Shown: positions 1 to 7,064, numbered from the stretch's first letter. The stretch is 9,312 nucleotides of DNA from an uncultured Prevotella sp. (GCA_900546575.1 URDM01000095.1:1-9312), one strand, 5' to 3'. A program made the numbers and translations. The notes: a model not told the origin generated them from the sequence alone.

Positions 1-108
1 ATGAAAAACTCAAACAAAGAAACACTCAAGACCGTGCTCCAGTTTATCGTGAGCGTAATCACCGCACTCCTCGCCACACTCGGCGTACAGAGCTGCGTCT
101 GCAATTAG
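1..108 (+). CDS. smalltalk protein (35-residue mini-protein)
   Basis: The reading frame begins at the first base of the window and ends with TAG at 106-108. It encodes 35 residues. After a short polar N-terminus (about residues 1-10) comes one hydrophobic segment (about 11-29, containing VLQFIVSVITALLATLGV), then QSCVCN. This layout, including the Lys-Thr-Val-Leu-Gln start of the helix and the Leu-Gly-Val-x-Ser-Cys end, matches the 'smalltalk' family, tiny Bacteroidetes proteins usually encoded close to an HU-like DNA-binding gene and an N-acetylmuramoyl-L-alanine amidase gene. Their function is not known to me. Cys32 follows a sequence that loosely resembles a lipobox, but Gln at -2 is unusual, so lipidation is only possible. 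Sequence before the ATG is outside the window, so start and promoter cannot be tested; the family's usual size of about 30-35 residues supports this start. Confidence 0.85.
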   Translation: MKNSNKETLKTVLQFIVSVITALLATLGVQSCVCN

Positions 109-286
109 AATGTGGAATGTTGAATGTTGAGTGTTGAATTGGTGCGCTACGCGCATTAGGAATTGCTCAATGTTGAATTGCAGTATCCAAACAATTTAAC
201 ACTTAACATTCAACACTTAACACTCCACATTGCGGCTCTGCCGCAACCATTCAACATTCAAAATTCAAAACTCAAAATTCTAAATT
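109..286. repeat. Period-7 repeat arrays with inverted repeats and two small GC hairpins
   Basis: This gene-free stretch is almost entirely repeat. Four degenerate heptamers of the form TGTTGAA run from 111 to 138. The opposite orientation (TAACACT, CAACACT and similar) occupies 193-231, so the two arrays form a long imperfect inverted repeat. A third array (ATTCAAA type, 249-286) runs directly into the ATG of the next gene. Two small perfect GC-rich hairpins sit between them: TGCGC-TAC-GCGCA (143-155) and TGCGGC-TCT-GCCGCA (231-245). No TAnnTTTG promoter box was found here, so the next gene may be read from upstream. Similar short arrays are frequent between genes in Bacteroidetes; I do not know a function for them. 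Confidence 0.8.
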
Positions 287-796
287 ATGGCAAGAATCAT
301 TCCTATCGATGTCATCAAGGGCATCAGCGGCAAGTATGGCAACAACTCTAACGACTACTTCGCCACCAACTCATCAAGCAACAAGATCCACCTCGCCAAG
401 ATTACCAACCCCTACAAGGGTCCTGCCACCGAGAAGCAGTTGGCACAGCGCGAGAAGTTTGCAACCAAGCAGGCCGTCTGCTCAGCATGGCTCAACGCCA
501 ACCGCCCAAGCGAGAAGAACGGCGAGAAGGGCACCGCCAGCTATCAGTCGGCTCAGCGACTCAAGCGCACCCTTGCCTTCTCCAACGTCAACCAGGTGCT
601 CTACAAGTACATGGACGAGAAGGGCAACATCAAGCTCCCCGACGGCATAGCTTCACCCGGCTCAACCGGCTCGCCCGGAGCAGGTACCGATCAAGGCTCA
701 ACTGGCAACCCCGGCTCAAGCAATCCCGGCTCAGGCAGCTCAGGCTCAACTACCGACCCAGGTTCTGGGGGAGACGACGGCAAGCTGGAAGCGTAG
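287..796 (+). CDS. Hypothetical protein with Gly/Ser/Pro/Thr-rich C-terminal tail
   Basis: This 169-residue protein has no signal peptide or membrane segment and I do not recognise its family. Residues 1-120 look like a folded domain: a basic N-terminus (MARIIPIDVIKGISGKYG), a Ser/Asn-rich stretch with DYFATNSSSNKIHLAKI, a Lys/Gln-rich probable helix (about 48-70, including a single Cys65), and a second helical region (about 86-110) ending in VLYKYMD. Residues 121-165 form a low-complexity tail rich in Gly, Ser, Pro and Thr, ending DDGKLEA; five exact GGCTCA hexamers encode its Gly-Ser pairs. Codons strongly favour C-ending forms (AAC, ATC, ACC, TTC), suggesting a native and perhaps well-expressed gene. 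It follows a smalltalk gene, where HU-like proteins or amidases are more usual, but its sequence does not read as either. The start is the first ATG after the heptamer array. Cytoplasmic location is an inference. Confidence 0.8.
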   Translation: MARIIPIDVIKGISGKYGNNSNDYFATNSSSNKIHLAKITNPYKGPATEKQLAQREKFATKQAVCSAWLNANRPSEKNGEKGTASYQSAQRLKRTLAFSNVNQVLYKYMDEKGNIKLPDGIASPGSTGSPGAGTDQGSTGNPGSSNPGSGSSGSTTDPGSGGDDGKLEA

Positions 797-800
797 GCGC

Positions 801-877
801 AATGTGAATGTGGAATGTTGAGTGTTGAATGTTGAATTGACAGCACCCCGACAATTTAACACTCAACACTTAACATT
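801..877. repeat. Period-7 inverted repeat after the hypothetical gene
   Basis: Starting five bases after the stop of the 287-796 gene, heptamers of the AATGTTG/AGTGTTG type fill 807-838. A 14-base spacer (839-852) separates them from their inverted counterpart at 853-877. By hand alignment the 25-base arms 814-838 and 853-877 pair with 22 Watson-Crick pairs, two G-U pairs and one A-C mismatch in RNA, giving a long stem. The centre resembles that of the upstream array (AATTG...AATTTAACA around 176-200), so the two flank the gene as copies of one element. The transcript hairpin could stabilise or end the message, but no T-run follows, so an intrinsic terminator is not supported. Confidence 0.75.
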
Positions 878-905
878 AGTCCTTGATTCGTAGTGAAGTA
901 TTCAA

Positions 906-1063
906 CACGAATCTCTCGAATCACACGAATTAATAACACACGCAACATTCGTGTGATTAGTGAAATTCGTGGTGATATACTGACCACGAATCGCACGAAT
1001 TGCACGAATTAATAACGCACGCAGCATTCGTGTGATTAGTGAAATTCGTGGTGAAAGAATAAT
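906..1063. repeat. Two 79-bp tandem CACGAAT-type repeats, hairpin-forming
   Basis: Unit A (906-984) and unit B (985-1063) are direct copies with a few substitutions; both contain CACGAATTAATAAC, then GCA.CATTCGTGTGATTAG, then TGAAATTCGTGGTGA. A partial third copy (TTCGTGGTGAAATTC) follows at about 1062-1078. Each unit is also an imperfect inverted repeat: in unit B the arm 983-1009 pairs with 1026-1052 around a 16-base loop. There are no variable spacers, so this is not a CRISPR array. It lies between the + strand cassette and the end of the leftward efflux operon, at convergent gene ends, where such structures could limit read-through; that role is inferred. Confidence 0.8.
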
Positions 1064-1168
1064 TCGTGGTGAAATTCATGGTCAATTCACGATAATTACT
1101 TCCTTACAGTCAGTGGGTCCAAGGACAAATCTCGTGACTAAAAAGAATAACTCAAAATTCCAAATTCC
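1064..1168. other. Convergent intergenic region, 3' side of the efflux operon
   Basis: This gap holds degenerate remnants of the CACGAAT repeat (to about 1092), then unique sequence, then three more heptamers (ACTCAAA, ATTCCAA, ATTCCTT at 1150-1170). The last heptamer overlaps the stop codon of the leftward permease gene. A small palindrome GTCCAAGGAC is present around 1117-1126, but no GC-rich stem followed by a T-run is visible on either strand. I see no gene here. Confidence 0.5.
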
Positions 1169-3556
1169 TTATTCCGTCTTGATGCTCTCTACCGGATTGG
1201 CTGTTGCCACGCGCCACGACTGTATTATTACGGTAATGACGACGACAGCTGAGACGAGGACGAACGACAGAGGGAAGAGCCACCAATGGATGGGCGTGTG
1301 CTCGGCAAAGCTCTGCAGCCAGCTGTTGCTGAGCCACCAACCTACAGGTGCTGCCACTACGAAGGCTACGACGAGGGGTAGGGCATAGCGCATGGCGAAC
1401 AGACGGACTACGGAGCTTACCGACGAGCCCATCACCTTGCGTATGGCTATCTCCTTGCGACGGTATTCCGTCTCGAACATCGTAAGCGAGAACACGCCTA
1501 TTATGGTTATTATGATGCAGATGATGGCGAACAGCTTCACCTGCGAGATAAAGCGGAACTCTTCTACATAGGTCTGCTGCAGGTCGTCGTCAAGGAACCA
1601 CATCTCATACTTTTGCGATCCGTCCAGCCGGTTCAGTACTTCTGCTATGCGACGCTTTGCCTCAATCTTGTCCTGATTCTTGGCTACTCGTACGAACACC
1701 TGACCACAACGGTCGCCCCATTCTGCCATGTCCGGACCGAAGATAACGAATGCCACAGCCACATTGCTGTTGTCGCAGCGCATAGACTTGAGCTTGAAGT
1801 TGTTGCAGACACCTACTATGTTATAATTCGACTGACTTCCCCATCCGCTGTTCTGACGACCTATAGAGTCGCCCACGACAAGCCATTTGTATTGCGCCAT
1901 AGCTGTCTTGTTGAGCACGTAGGCACCCGTCTTCATGTCCGACTCGCGGAAGTCGCGACCCTCTGTAATCTTCAGTTGCATGGTGCGCAGATATTCATAG
2001 TCGCACGGCAACACCTGAAGCACCATGTGATGTTCGTCATCGCCACGTCCCCAACCCATATAGCCGTCGCTTGTGCCGATGGCATTCTGCGCAAAACCGA
2101 CGCTCTCTACAAATGGAAGCTTCTTCAGTTCGGCACGCACGGCATCCTTCTTGGTTTGTGCCTCTTCAGACAGTCCCGTATAGAACACCTCGTTCTTGTT
2201 GAATCCGTAGTCGCTATTGAAGATGTAGCTCGACTGGCTCGACATCACACCTATATATATAGTCAAGGCAAAAGCCAGGCAGAACTGCACAGCCATGATA
2301 GCCATGCGCAACCGACGGCCTCGTGGCGAGAGTCCGAACGAGCCTTTCAGCACCATGGCAGGCGTGAACGACGTGCTGTAGAAAGCCGGAACAACAGCCG
2401 ACAAGGCACCCACGACGAGAGCCGAAACAGCCATTATAGCAGCAAGAACCATGTGCGATGAGAAATGGATGTCGCCCGAAACGAGCTTCATGCACGATTC
2501 GTTACGCTGGAAGGCAACAACAAGTAGGATACATATGAGTAGCGCGACAAAGGCGAACATAACGTTCTCCATAATCATCTTAAGGCGCAGACTGCCTACA
2601 GACGCTCCCATCACACGGCGGGTATTGATGCCACGCATGCGCATAGGAATCTCGGAGAGCGAGAAGTTGAGCAGATTGAGCATGGCAATAAAGAGCACGA
2701 AGACGGAAGCTACGGTAAGAACCCCAACCAAGTTGCGGTTGCCACGGTCTTTCGGACCTACGCCCGAGAAATATATGTCGTCAACGGGAGTGATGCGGAT
2801 TTTCATGTTGACCTCCTTGTCAAACCTCTTCTCGTCTTTCTCGCTCAAGCCCATAGATTTCATATAGGCGAGTTTTATGGCACGCTCCACCTTCTTAGGG
2901 TTGGCACCATCGTCAAGTAGCATATAGACATTAAAGCTCCATTCGCTCCACTCATTCATCACACTCTCGTTCTCGCATACATACACGCCGTTAGGCAGAG
3001 TGCAGTTGTCTGGCATGTCCTCGCTCACACCAACTACGGTAACGGTAGTTTTGCTCCCATCGCCATTTTCACCCTCAAACGTCTTGCCTGCTGCGTTTGC
3101 CGTGCCGAACATCTTCTCGGCTGTGCTTCGGCTTACAATAACATTATGTCCGTCTCCACATGTCTTACTCGACCCCGAGAGCAGATTGCCCGTAAAGAAC
3201 TCTATGCCTGGCTTTCCCATATTTATCAAAGGAACTGTTATGGTACGGTTGCCCACCTTGACATCTGTCTTGTTGATATACGGACTGATATAGGTTGCGT
3301 CCTTCACCTGTGGTATTTCCTTGAGTAATGTCACGAACGGGCGACAGATGTTGCAACCCCAGTCTTCGCCGAACAAGCCGCCATATATCTCCAGGCGATA
3401 CATGTGCTCGTGGTCGTGGATGTTGTGGTTGTAGGTGCGGTTGTAAATCACCTGCGTCATGAACAGATAGAACGTGGCTACGGCTACACCCAAACCCAGG
3501 AGATTGAGCAGGGTGGCGAGGCGGTAGCGACGGAATAAATATAATAGACTTTTCAT
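1169..3556 (-). CDS. FtsX/MacB-type ABC transporter permease (795 residues)
   Basis: Inner-membrane permease of a MacB-like ABC exporter. Hydrophobicity by eye gives eight membrane segments in two sets of four: about residues 13-36, 277-300, 328-348 and 369-392, then 419-438, 672-696, 724-744 and 759-780. Between helices 1 and 2 (about 37-276) and 5 and 6 (about 439-671) lie two large MacB-type periplasmic domains. FtsX coupling motifs appear in both halves: MRGINTRRVMGASV (about 307-320) and the more canonical RRKEIAIRKVMGSS (about 699-712). This double-length form with the ATPase as a separate protein is common in Bacteroidetes; E. coli MacB instead fuses the ATPase to four helices. Such permeases work by mechanotransmission and power export of periplasmic substrates through an adaptor and a TolC channel. 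It is last in the operon, 11 bases after the ATPase gene. The substrate (antimicrobial, lipid or peptide) cannot be told. Confidence 0.93.
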   Translation of the reverse strand: MKSLLYLFRRYRLATLLNLLGLGVAVATFYLFMTQVIYNRTYNHNIHDHEHMYRLEIYGGLFGEDWGCNICRPFVTLLKEIPQVKDATYISPYINKTDVKVGNRTITVPLINMGKPGIEFFTGNLLSGSSKTCGDGHNVIVSRSTAEKMFGTANAAGKTFEGENGDGSKTTVTVVGVSEDMPDNCTLPNGVYVCENESVMNEWSEWSFNVYMLLDDGANPKKVERAIKLAYMKSMGLSEKDEKRFDKEVNMKIRITPVDDIYFSGVGPKDRGNRNLVGVLTVASVFVLFIAMLNLLNFSLSEIPMRMRGINTRRVMGASVGSLRLKMIMENVMFAFVALLICILLVVAFQRNESCMKLVSGDIHFSSHMVLAAIMAVSALVVGALSAVVPAFYSTSFTPAMVLKGSFGLSPRGRRLRMAIMAVQFCLAFALTIYIGVMSSQSSYIFNSDYGFNKNEVFYTGLSEEAQTKKDAVRAELKKLPFVESVGFAQNAIGTSDGYMGWGRGDDEHHMVLQVLPCDYEYLRTMQLKITEGRDFRESDMKTGAYVLNKTAMAQYKWLVVGDSIGRQNSGWGSQSNYNIVGVCNNFKLKSMRCDNSNVAVAFVIFGPDMAEWGDRCGQVFVRVAKNQDKIEAKRRIAEVLNRLDGSQKYEMWFLDDDLQQTYVEEFRFISQVKLFAIICIIITIIGVFSLTMFETEYRRKEIAIRKVMGSSVSSVVRLFAMRYALPLVVAFVVAAPVGWWLSNSWLQSFAEHTPIHWWLFPLSFVLVSAVVVITVIIQSWRVATANPVESIKTE

Positions 3557-3567
3557 ATCTTCTCAAC

Positions 3568-4248
3568 TTAAATGATTCTCTCGTTGTTGTCTACAACCTG
3601 TCCGTCAAACAGATTGATAATTCTGTTAGCCATCATAGCGTCGTGCTGTGAGTGGGTAACCATCACGATTGTTGTTCCCTCGGCATTCAGCTGCGTTAAG
3701 AGTTCCATTACGGCAAGTCCGCTCTTCGAGTCGAGATTACCCGTAGGCTCGTCGGCAAGTATCAGCTTAGGCTTGCCCACCACGGCACGTGCTATAGCCA
3801 CACGTTGTTGCTGACCGCCCGATAGCTGCTGCGGATAATGCTTGGCACGCTGGCTGAGTCCCACCTTGCGCAGAATCTCCGTTACGCGCTCACGACGCTC
3901 TTTGGAAGGCACTCCGAGATAGCGTAATTGCAGGTCGACATTCTCCTCAACCGTAAGTTCGTCGATAAGGTTGAAGCTCTGGAACACGAAGCCTATTCTG
4001 CCACGACGATACTTGGTGCGCTCGCTCTCCTTGAGCTTGCCCACGGGTTCGCCATCGAGCCAGTACTCTCCGCTATTTGGATTGTCAAGCAGACCAAGGA
4101 TGTTGAGCAGAGTAGACTTGCCGCAACCGCTCGGTCCCATTATCGCTACAAACTCGCCGTCTTCGACGTTAATGCTAACACCGTTGAGAGCAACGGTCTC
4201 CACTTCCTCAGTACGGAAGATTTTTGTAAGGTTTTCTGTCTTTATCAT
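3568..4248 (-). CDS. ABC transporter ATP-binding protein, MacB/LolD type
   Basis: Cytoplasmic ATPase of 226 residues, the normal length for the MacB/LolD/FtsE group, with all nucleotide-binding motifs intact: Walker A GPSGCGKST (38-46), Q-loop Gln90 in FVFQSFNLI, signature LSGGQQQR (142-149), Walker B LILADEP with Asp166-Glu167, D-loop NLDS (171-174) and switch His199 in VTHS. LSGGQQQRVAIARA and ADEPTGNLDS are characteristic of this group. It should dimerise, bind the cytoplasmic side of the FtsX-type permease encoded next, and drive it by ATP hydrolysis. Its ATG lies 22 bases after the adaptor gene and its stop 11 bases before the permease gene, consistent with one transcript. Confidence 0.95.
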   Translation of the reverse strand: MIKTENLTKIFRTEEVETVALNGVSINVEDGEFVAIMGPSGCGKSTLLNILGLLDNPNSGEYWLDGEPVGKLKESERTKYRRGRIGFVFQSFNLIDELTVEENVDLQLRYLGVPSKERRERVTEILRKVGLSQRAKHYPQQLSGGQQQRVAIARAVVGKPKLILADEPTGNLDSKSGLAVMELLTQLNAEGTTIVMVTHSQHDAMMANRIINLFDGQVVDNNERII

Positions 4249-4270
4249 AATATTTATAATTATAGGGCTT

Positions 4271-5518
4271 CTATTTCAATATCAGCACTTCATTCTCCTT
4301 AAACGCCTCATACCCGCTCGTTATTACCCGTTCGCCAGGCTCCAAGCCCTCGGTCACCTCATAATACATCGGGTTTTGGCGTGCTATGCTAATGTTGCGT
4401 CGGTAAGCCTTGTGGCCAGAGCGGTCGAGCACGAATATCCAGTTGCCACCTGTGGTCTGGAAGAAGGTGCCGCGAGGGATGAGCGTAGACTGGGTCGACT
4501 TGCCGAGAGCAAGCTCCAGGTAATAGGTCTGTCCGCTACGCATCTGCGAGGGACGAGAGCCAACGAAGACGAAGTCGGTACGGAAGGAGCCGTCGCGCAC
4601 TTCGGGGTAGACCTTGCGCACACGCAACTGATATTGCTTGCCGTCGCGAGTGATTGTAGCCGTAAGTCCCGGACGCACACGGTCGATATAGTGCTCGTCA
4701 ATCTTAGCCTCAATCTTGAAGTCGGAGAGGTCGTTGATCTGTCCGATGTTCTGACCAGCTTGAATGTTCTGACCCAGTTCCACGTCAAGCAATCCCAGTT
4801 CGCCGTCAATAGCCGAGCGCACCTCAAGCTTGTTCTTGCGCTCGCGCACGAGGAGCACGTTCTTGCGCATATTGTCAAGATTGTCCTCCATCTGCGCCAT
4901 CTGCACGTGACGATACAGGCTGTCCTGCTTCAGGCGTTGGCCTATAAGACGTTGCTTGCGCAGGGCGAGATTGTAGTCCTCGCGGCTTTGCAGGTAGACC
5001 TCCTTGCTAATGAGTTTCTCCTTGTACAGACGTGAGTTCTGCTGATAGGCACGCAGCTTGCGCTGGCAGTCCATGTCGAGTGTGGCTTGCTCGGTACGGT
5101 TGTTGAGCCGGTCTTGCTGCATGGTCACCTGCGTGTTGCGCAGAAGGTTCTGCTTCTCGGCAAGTTCAGCCTCGGCATTAAGAATCTGAAGGTCGAGATT
5201 GCTGTTGCTCAGTCGCAGGATGACGTCGCCCTTCTTCACGCGCGTTCCTTCCTCCACAACCTTTTCTCTCACGATGCCTCCCTCTTCGGGCGAGATCTGC
5301 ACCACCTGAATAGGCACTACCTGTCCGTTGAGACGCACATAATCGTCGAACTTGCCACGAGTAACGTCGCTAACGGTCACGTCGGCGCTATCGACAGTCA
5401 TGGTGCTTGCCGTACTGCCGAAGACAAGCCACGCAAGCAAGGCAGCTACGGCTACAGCCCCCGCACAAATATAGATGTAGCGGCGAGGGAATGATTTCTT
5501 TTCTATTGGTCGGTCCAT
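4271..5518 (-). CDS. Efflux periplasmic adaptor, HlyD/MacA family
   Basis: Membrane-fusion protein of 415 residues that would bridge the inner-membrane permease and the outer-membrane channel. A short basic cytoplasmic N-terminus precedes one membrane anchor (about 14-34). The first half of the biotinyl-lipoyl-like domain follows (about 65-105, with EEGGIVREKVVEEGTRVKKGDVI), then a long charged alpha-helical hairpin (about 107-233), the second lipoyl half (about 234-262), a beta-barrel domain (about 265-345) and a membrane-proximal domain (about 346-415, with LEPGERVITSGY). There is no lipobox; anchoring is by the N-terminal helix, as in MacA. The hairpin of roughly 125 residues suits docking onto a TolC-like channel. 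The ATG overlaps the end of the upstream TolC-type gene by 16 bases in another frame, suggesting coupled translation. Confidence 0.93.
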   Translation of the reverse strand: MDRPIEKKSFPRRYIYICAGAVAVAALLAWLVFGSTASTMTVDSADVTVSDVTRGKFDDYVRLNGQVVPIQVVQISPEEGGIVREKVVEEGTRVKKGDVILRLSNSNLDLQILNAEAELAEKQNLLRNTQVTMQQDRLNNRTEQATLDMDCQRKLRAYQQNSRLYKEKLISKEVYLQSREDYNLALRKQRLIGQRLKQDSLYRHVQMAQMEDNLDNMRKNVLLVRERKNKLEVRSAIDGELGLLDVELGQNIQAGQNIGQINDLSDFKIEAKIDEHYIDRVRPGLTATITRDGKQYQLRVRKVYPEVRDGSFRTDFVFVGSRPSQMRSGQTYYLELALGKSTQSTLIPRGTFFQTTGGNWIFVLDRSGHKAYRRNISIARQNPMYYEVTEGLEPGERVITSGYEAFKENEVLILK

Positions 5519-6828
5519 AATTTTTCTCCTTTATAATAAGCTAATAATCTTTGGTTGTATGCCATGGTGAGCTGGCTCTGCAGCAGTTTCACTCTGCTCT
5601 GCAATAGCGTCACGGCAGCCGTCTTGACATCTATCGACGAGGCAAGTCCCTCCTCATACTTGCGTGTGGTGAGATGCGAGGCAAGGCTGTCAGCCTCTAC
5701 CTGCTCCTGCATCTTGATTACTTCCTTGGCGCTATTGTCTACGTCGGCAGAAGCCTCGACTATGATGCGATGGAGTTCTGCCTGCTCGTATTCAAGGTTT
5801 TCGCGAGCCTGGTCGAGAGCAATCCTGCGGCGGCGGATGGCAGACGAAGTTGAGAGCTGATTGAAGATCGGTATAGTTAGCGACAGACCGATAAATTCGC
5901 CCGTGTTGTTCTTGAACTGAGAGGAGAAGGAGGCGTGTCCTCCTTGGTCCATATTCTTATAGAAAGAGGTGGACACGCCACCCGAGAGAGAGAGCGAAGG
6001 AAGCAAGGCACCACGAGCGGCACGCAGATTGAATCGGGCAGCCTCTACGCCTTGTTGCGCCTTGAGTATGCGCGGATTGGATGTGGAAGCGCAGGCAAAC
6101 ACCTGGTTGGGCGACTCTGTGGTTGCGGGGGCGAATGTCAGGCTTGGCTGTACTACGTTAAGAGTGGAGTCGACGGGGTAGTTCATGAGCTGCTTTAGGG
6201 CGAGGCTTGCCTTAGTGGTCTGACTCTGCATGTGGGCAAGCTCATACTCGTCGGCTGCAAGAGTGGCACGCATCTGCGCCACGTCGGCATCGCTCTTCTG
6301 TCCAACTTCAGCCATCACTTCGGTCTGATGGAGTAGGGCACGGCTCTCGTCACGCTTCTTGGAGGTCTGGGCTACGGCTCCCTCGCAATATACGAGGTCC
6401 ATGTAGGCCTTGTACACCTTGAGCGCCACGTCGTCCTTCTCGGCTCTGACTCCGCTACGCCCCATAGCCACATTGGCGCGTGCCATACGCAACTGGTTGT
6501 AGCGTTGCAGACCGTCGAAGATGGTGAGCGAAGCCTGCAGAGCGTAACCGTTATATAATGTGCTGACATCGGTATAAGTATTGGTCTCAGGATTGATGGC
6601 ACGTCCGAAGTTCATCTGTCCCGATACCGAACCGTAGACGCTCGGCAGAAAGGCTCCAATAGCCTGTGTCTTGGAGGCACGGCTGTCGTCAAGGGCAAAC
6701 TGTTGCTGCCGTACAGTATGGCTGTGCTCGGAGGCATACTGCATGCAACGCTCTACAGTCCACGGCTCGGAGGCGTTAATACTTACGCCTGCGGCAAGGG
6801 TGAATATAGATAGAAATAGTCGTTTCAT
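5503..6828 (-). CDS. TolC-family outer membrane efflux channel
   Basis: Outer-membrane factor of 441 residues, the usual length. A signal peptide (MKRLFLSIFTLAAGVSINA, predicted cleavage after Ala19) leads into WTVERCMQYASEHS, a typical start of the mature protein. The two structural repeats are visible. The first contains FLPSVYGSVSGQMNFGR (about 60-76), the strand ending SLTIFDGLQR (about 100-108) and long helices. The second contains LLPSLSLSGGVSTSF, then GLSLTIPIFNQLST and a charged helix. The C-terminus AYNQRLLAYYKGEKLW resembles Bacteroidetes OMFs. It should form a trimeric beta-barrel with a periplasmic helical tunnel. It is the first gene of the leftward operon, and its start faces the hicA gene across a 236-base divergent region. 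Confidence 0.94.
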   Translation of the reverse strand: MKRLFLSIFTLAAGVSINASEPWTVERCMQYASEHSHTVRQQQFALDDSRASKTQAIGAFLPSVYGSVSGQMNFGRAINPETNTYTDVSTLYNGYALQASLTIFDGLQRYNQLRMARANVAMGRSGVRAEKDDVALKVYKAYMDLVYCEGAVAQTSKKRDESRALLHQTEVMAEVGQKSDADVAQMRATLAADEYELAHMQSQTTKASLALKQLMNYPVDSTLNVVQPSLTFAPATTESPNQVFACASTSNPRILKAQQGVEAARFNLRAARGALLPSLSLSGGVSTSFYKNMDQGGHASFSSQFKNNTGEFIGLSLTIPIFNQLSTSSAIRRRRIALDQARENLEYEQAELHRIIVEASADVDNSAKEVIKMQEQVEADSLASHLTTRKYEEGLASSIDVKTAAVTLLQSRVKLLQSQLTMAYNQRLLAYYKGEKLWTDQ

Positions 6829-6854
6829 ATTGTTGTGAATTATTTTTTACACCA

Positions 6855-6888
6855 CAAAATTATGAATAAACAAAAGGCTAATAACAAT
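6855..6888 (-). promoter_or_regulatory. Candidate promoter of the efflux operon
   Basis: On the - strand, TAATTTTG (6862 down to 6855) fits the Bacteroidetes -7 box TAnnTTTG. An ATTG (6888 down to 6885) lies 22 bases upstream as a weak -33 box, against the usual TTTG at 19-21. Transcription would start about 20 bases before the TolC-type ATG. I found no GG-N10-GC sigma-54 pattern on this strand between 6829 and 6960. The match is only moderate, which would suit a promoter that needs an activator. Confidence 0.35.
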
Positions 6889-6933
6889 AGAAAGTGAAGA
6901 AAATGGATGGTTTTGGCGAGATTAGTAAAAAAG

Positions 6934-6950
6934 TGTATGAAAATCATACA
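6934..6950. promoter_or_regulatory. Perfect 7-3-7 dyad, candidate response-regulator operator
   Basis: TGTATGA-AAA-TCATACA is a perfect inverted repeat with seven-base arms and a three-base spacer, near the middle of the divergent region. It is 105 bases before the TolC-type start and 114 bases before the hicA start. It lies upstream of both candidate promoters, so an activator bound here could serve either. Fis-type domains such as that of the nearby response regulator bind dyads as dimers; linking the two is inference. A GC-containing weaker dyad, CGGT-N5-ACCG, follows at 6962-6974. Confidence 0.5.
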
Positions 6951-7014
6951 GTACGAGTCTGCGGTTTGAGACCGTATTGCTCTGCAACAAACTATGTTAA
7001 ATTCGTGTAAAAGA

Positions 7015-7045
7015 TTTGCAACGCAACTAATTTTAGTTACATTTG
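7015..7045 (+). promoter_or_regulatory. Promoter of hicAB and downstream regulators
   Basis: TTTG (7015-7018) and TACATTTG (7038-7045) are separated by exactly 19 bases, matching the Bacteroidetes primary sigma-factor consensus (TTTG, 19-21 bp, TAnnTTTG). Transcription should begin near 7052, leaving a very short A/T-rich leader before the ATG at 7065. No Shine-Dalgarno is visible, as is usual in the phylum. No other good promoter was found before the response-regulator gene, so this one probably serves all four rightward genes. Confidence 0.7.
7025..7038. promoter_or_regulatory. Palindrome in promoter spacer, candidate HicB operator
   Basis: AACTAA-TT-TTAGTT is a perfect inverted repeat with six-base arms. 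It fills most of the spacer between the -33 and -7 boxes, and its last base is the first base of the -7 box. A ribbon-helix-helix repressor bound here would block RNA polymerase. HicB antitoxins with this fold commonly autorepress from such sites, so HicB or the HicAB complex is the likely ligand; that is inference from position and family. Confidence 0.55.
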
Positions 7046-7064
7046 CATTATAAATAAAAAATAA

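Noticed and set aside
309..650. An alternative + frame overlapping the 169-residue hypothetical gene
   Set aside because: Its Ser/Thr/Arg-rich translation is the usual +1 shadow of C-ending codons; the chosen frame has a sensible start and ends just before the repeat.
906..1063. Possible CRISPR array
   Set aside because: Only two contiguous copies of about 79 bp, no variable spacers and no cas genes nearby.
1100..1168. Intrinsic terminator for the leftward efflux operon
   Set aside because: Only a short GTCCTTGGAC palindrome and a weak AGTCA/TGACT pairing are present, without a T-run on the - strand.
1..1168. Prophage or integrative element
   Set aside because: No integrase, structural or mobilisation gene and no attachment-site repeats are visible; smalltalk genes alone do not show this.
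1613..2461. A 282-codon open frame on the + strand inside the permease gene
   Set aside because: The opposite strand encodes a clear FtsX-type permease throughout; the antisense translation is His/Ala-rich without domain, signal or membrane features.
3971..5035. A 354-codon open frame on the + strand, antisense to the adaptor and ATPase genes
   Set aside because: It spans the end of one well-supported gene and the start of another on the other strand, its translation has no recognisable domain, and it is explained by the biased codon use of the real genes.
6829..7064. Sigma-54 (-24/-12) promoter expected beside an NtrC-like regulator
   Set aside because: No GG followed ten bases later by GC was found on either strand in the parts I scanned; a TTTG/TAnnTTTG promoter is present instead.
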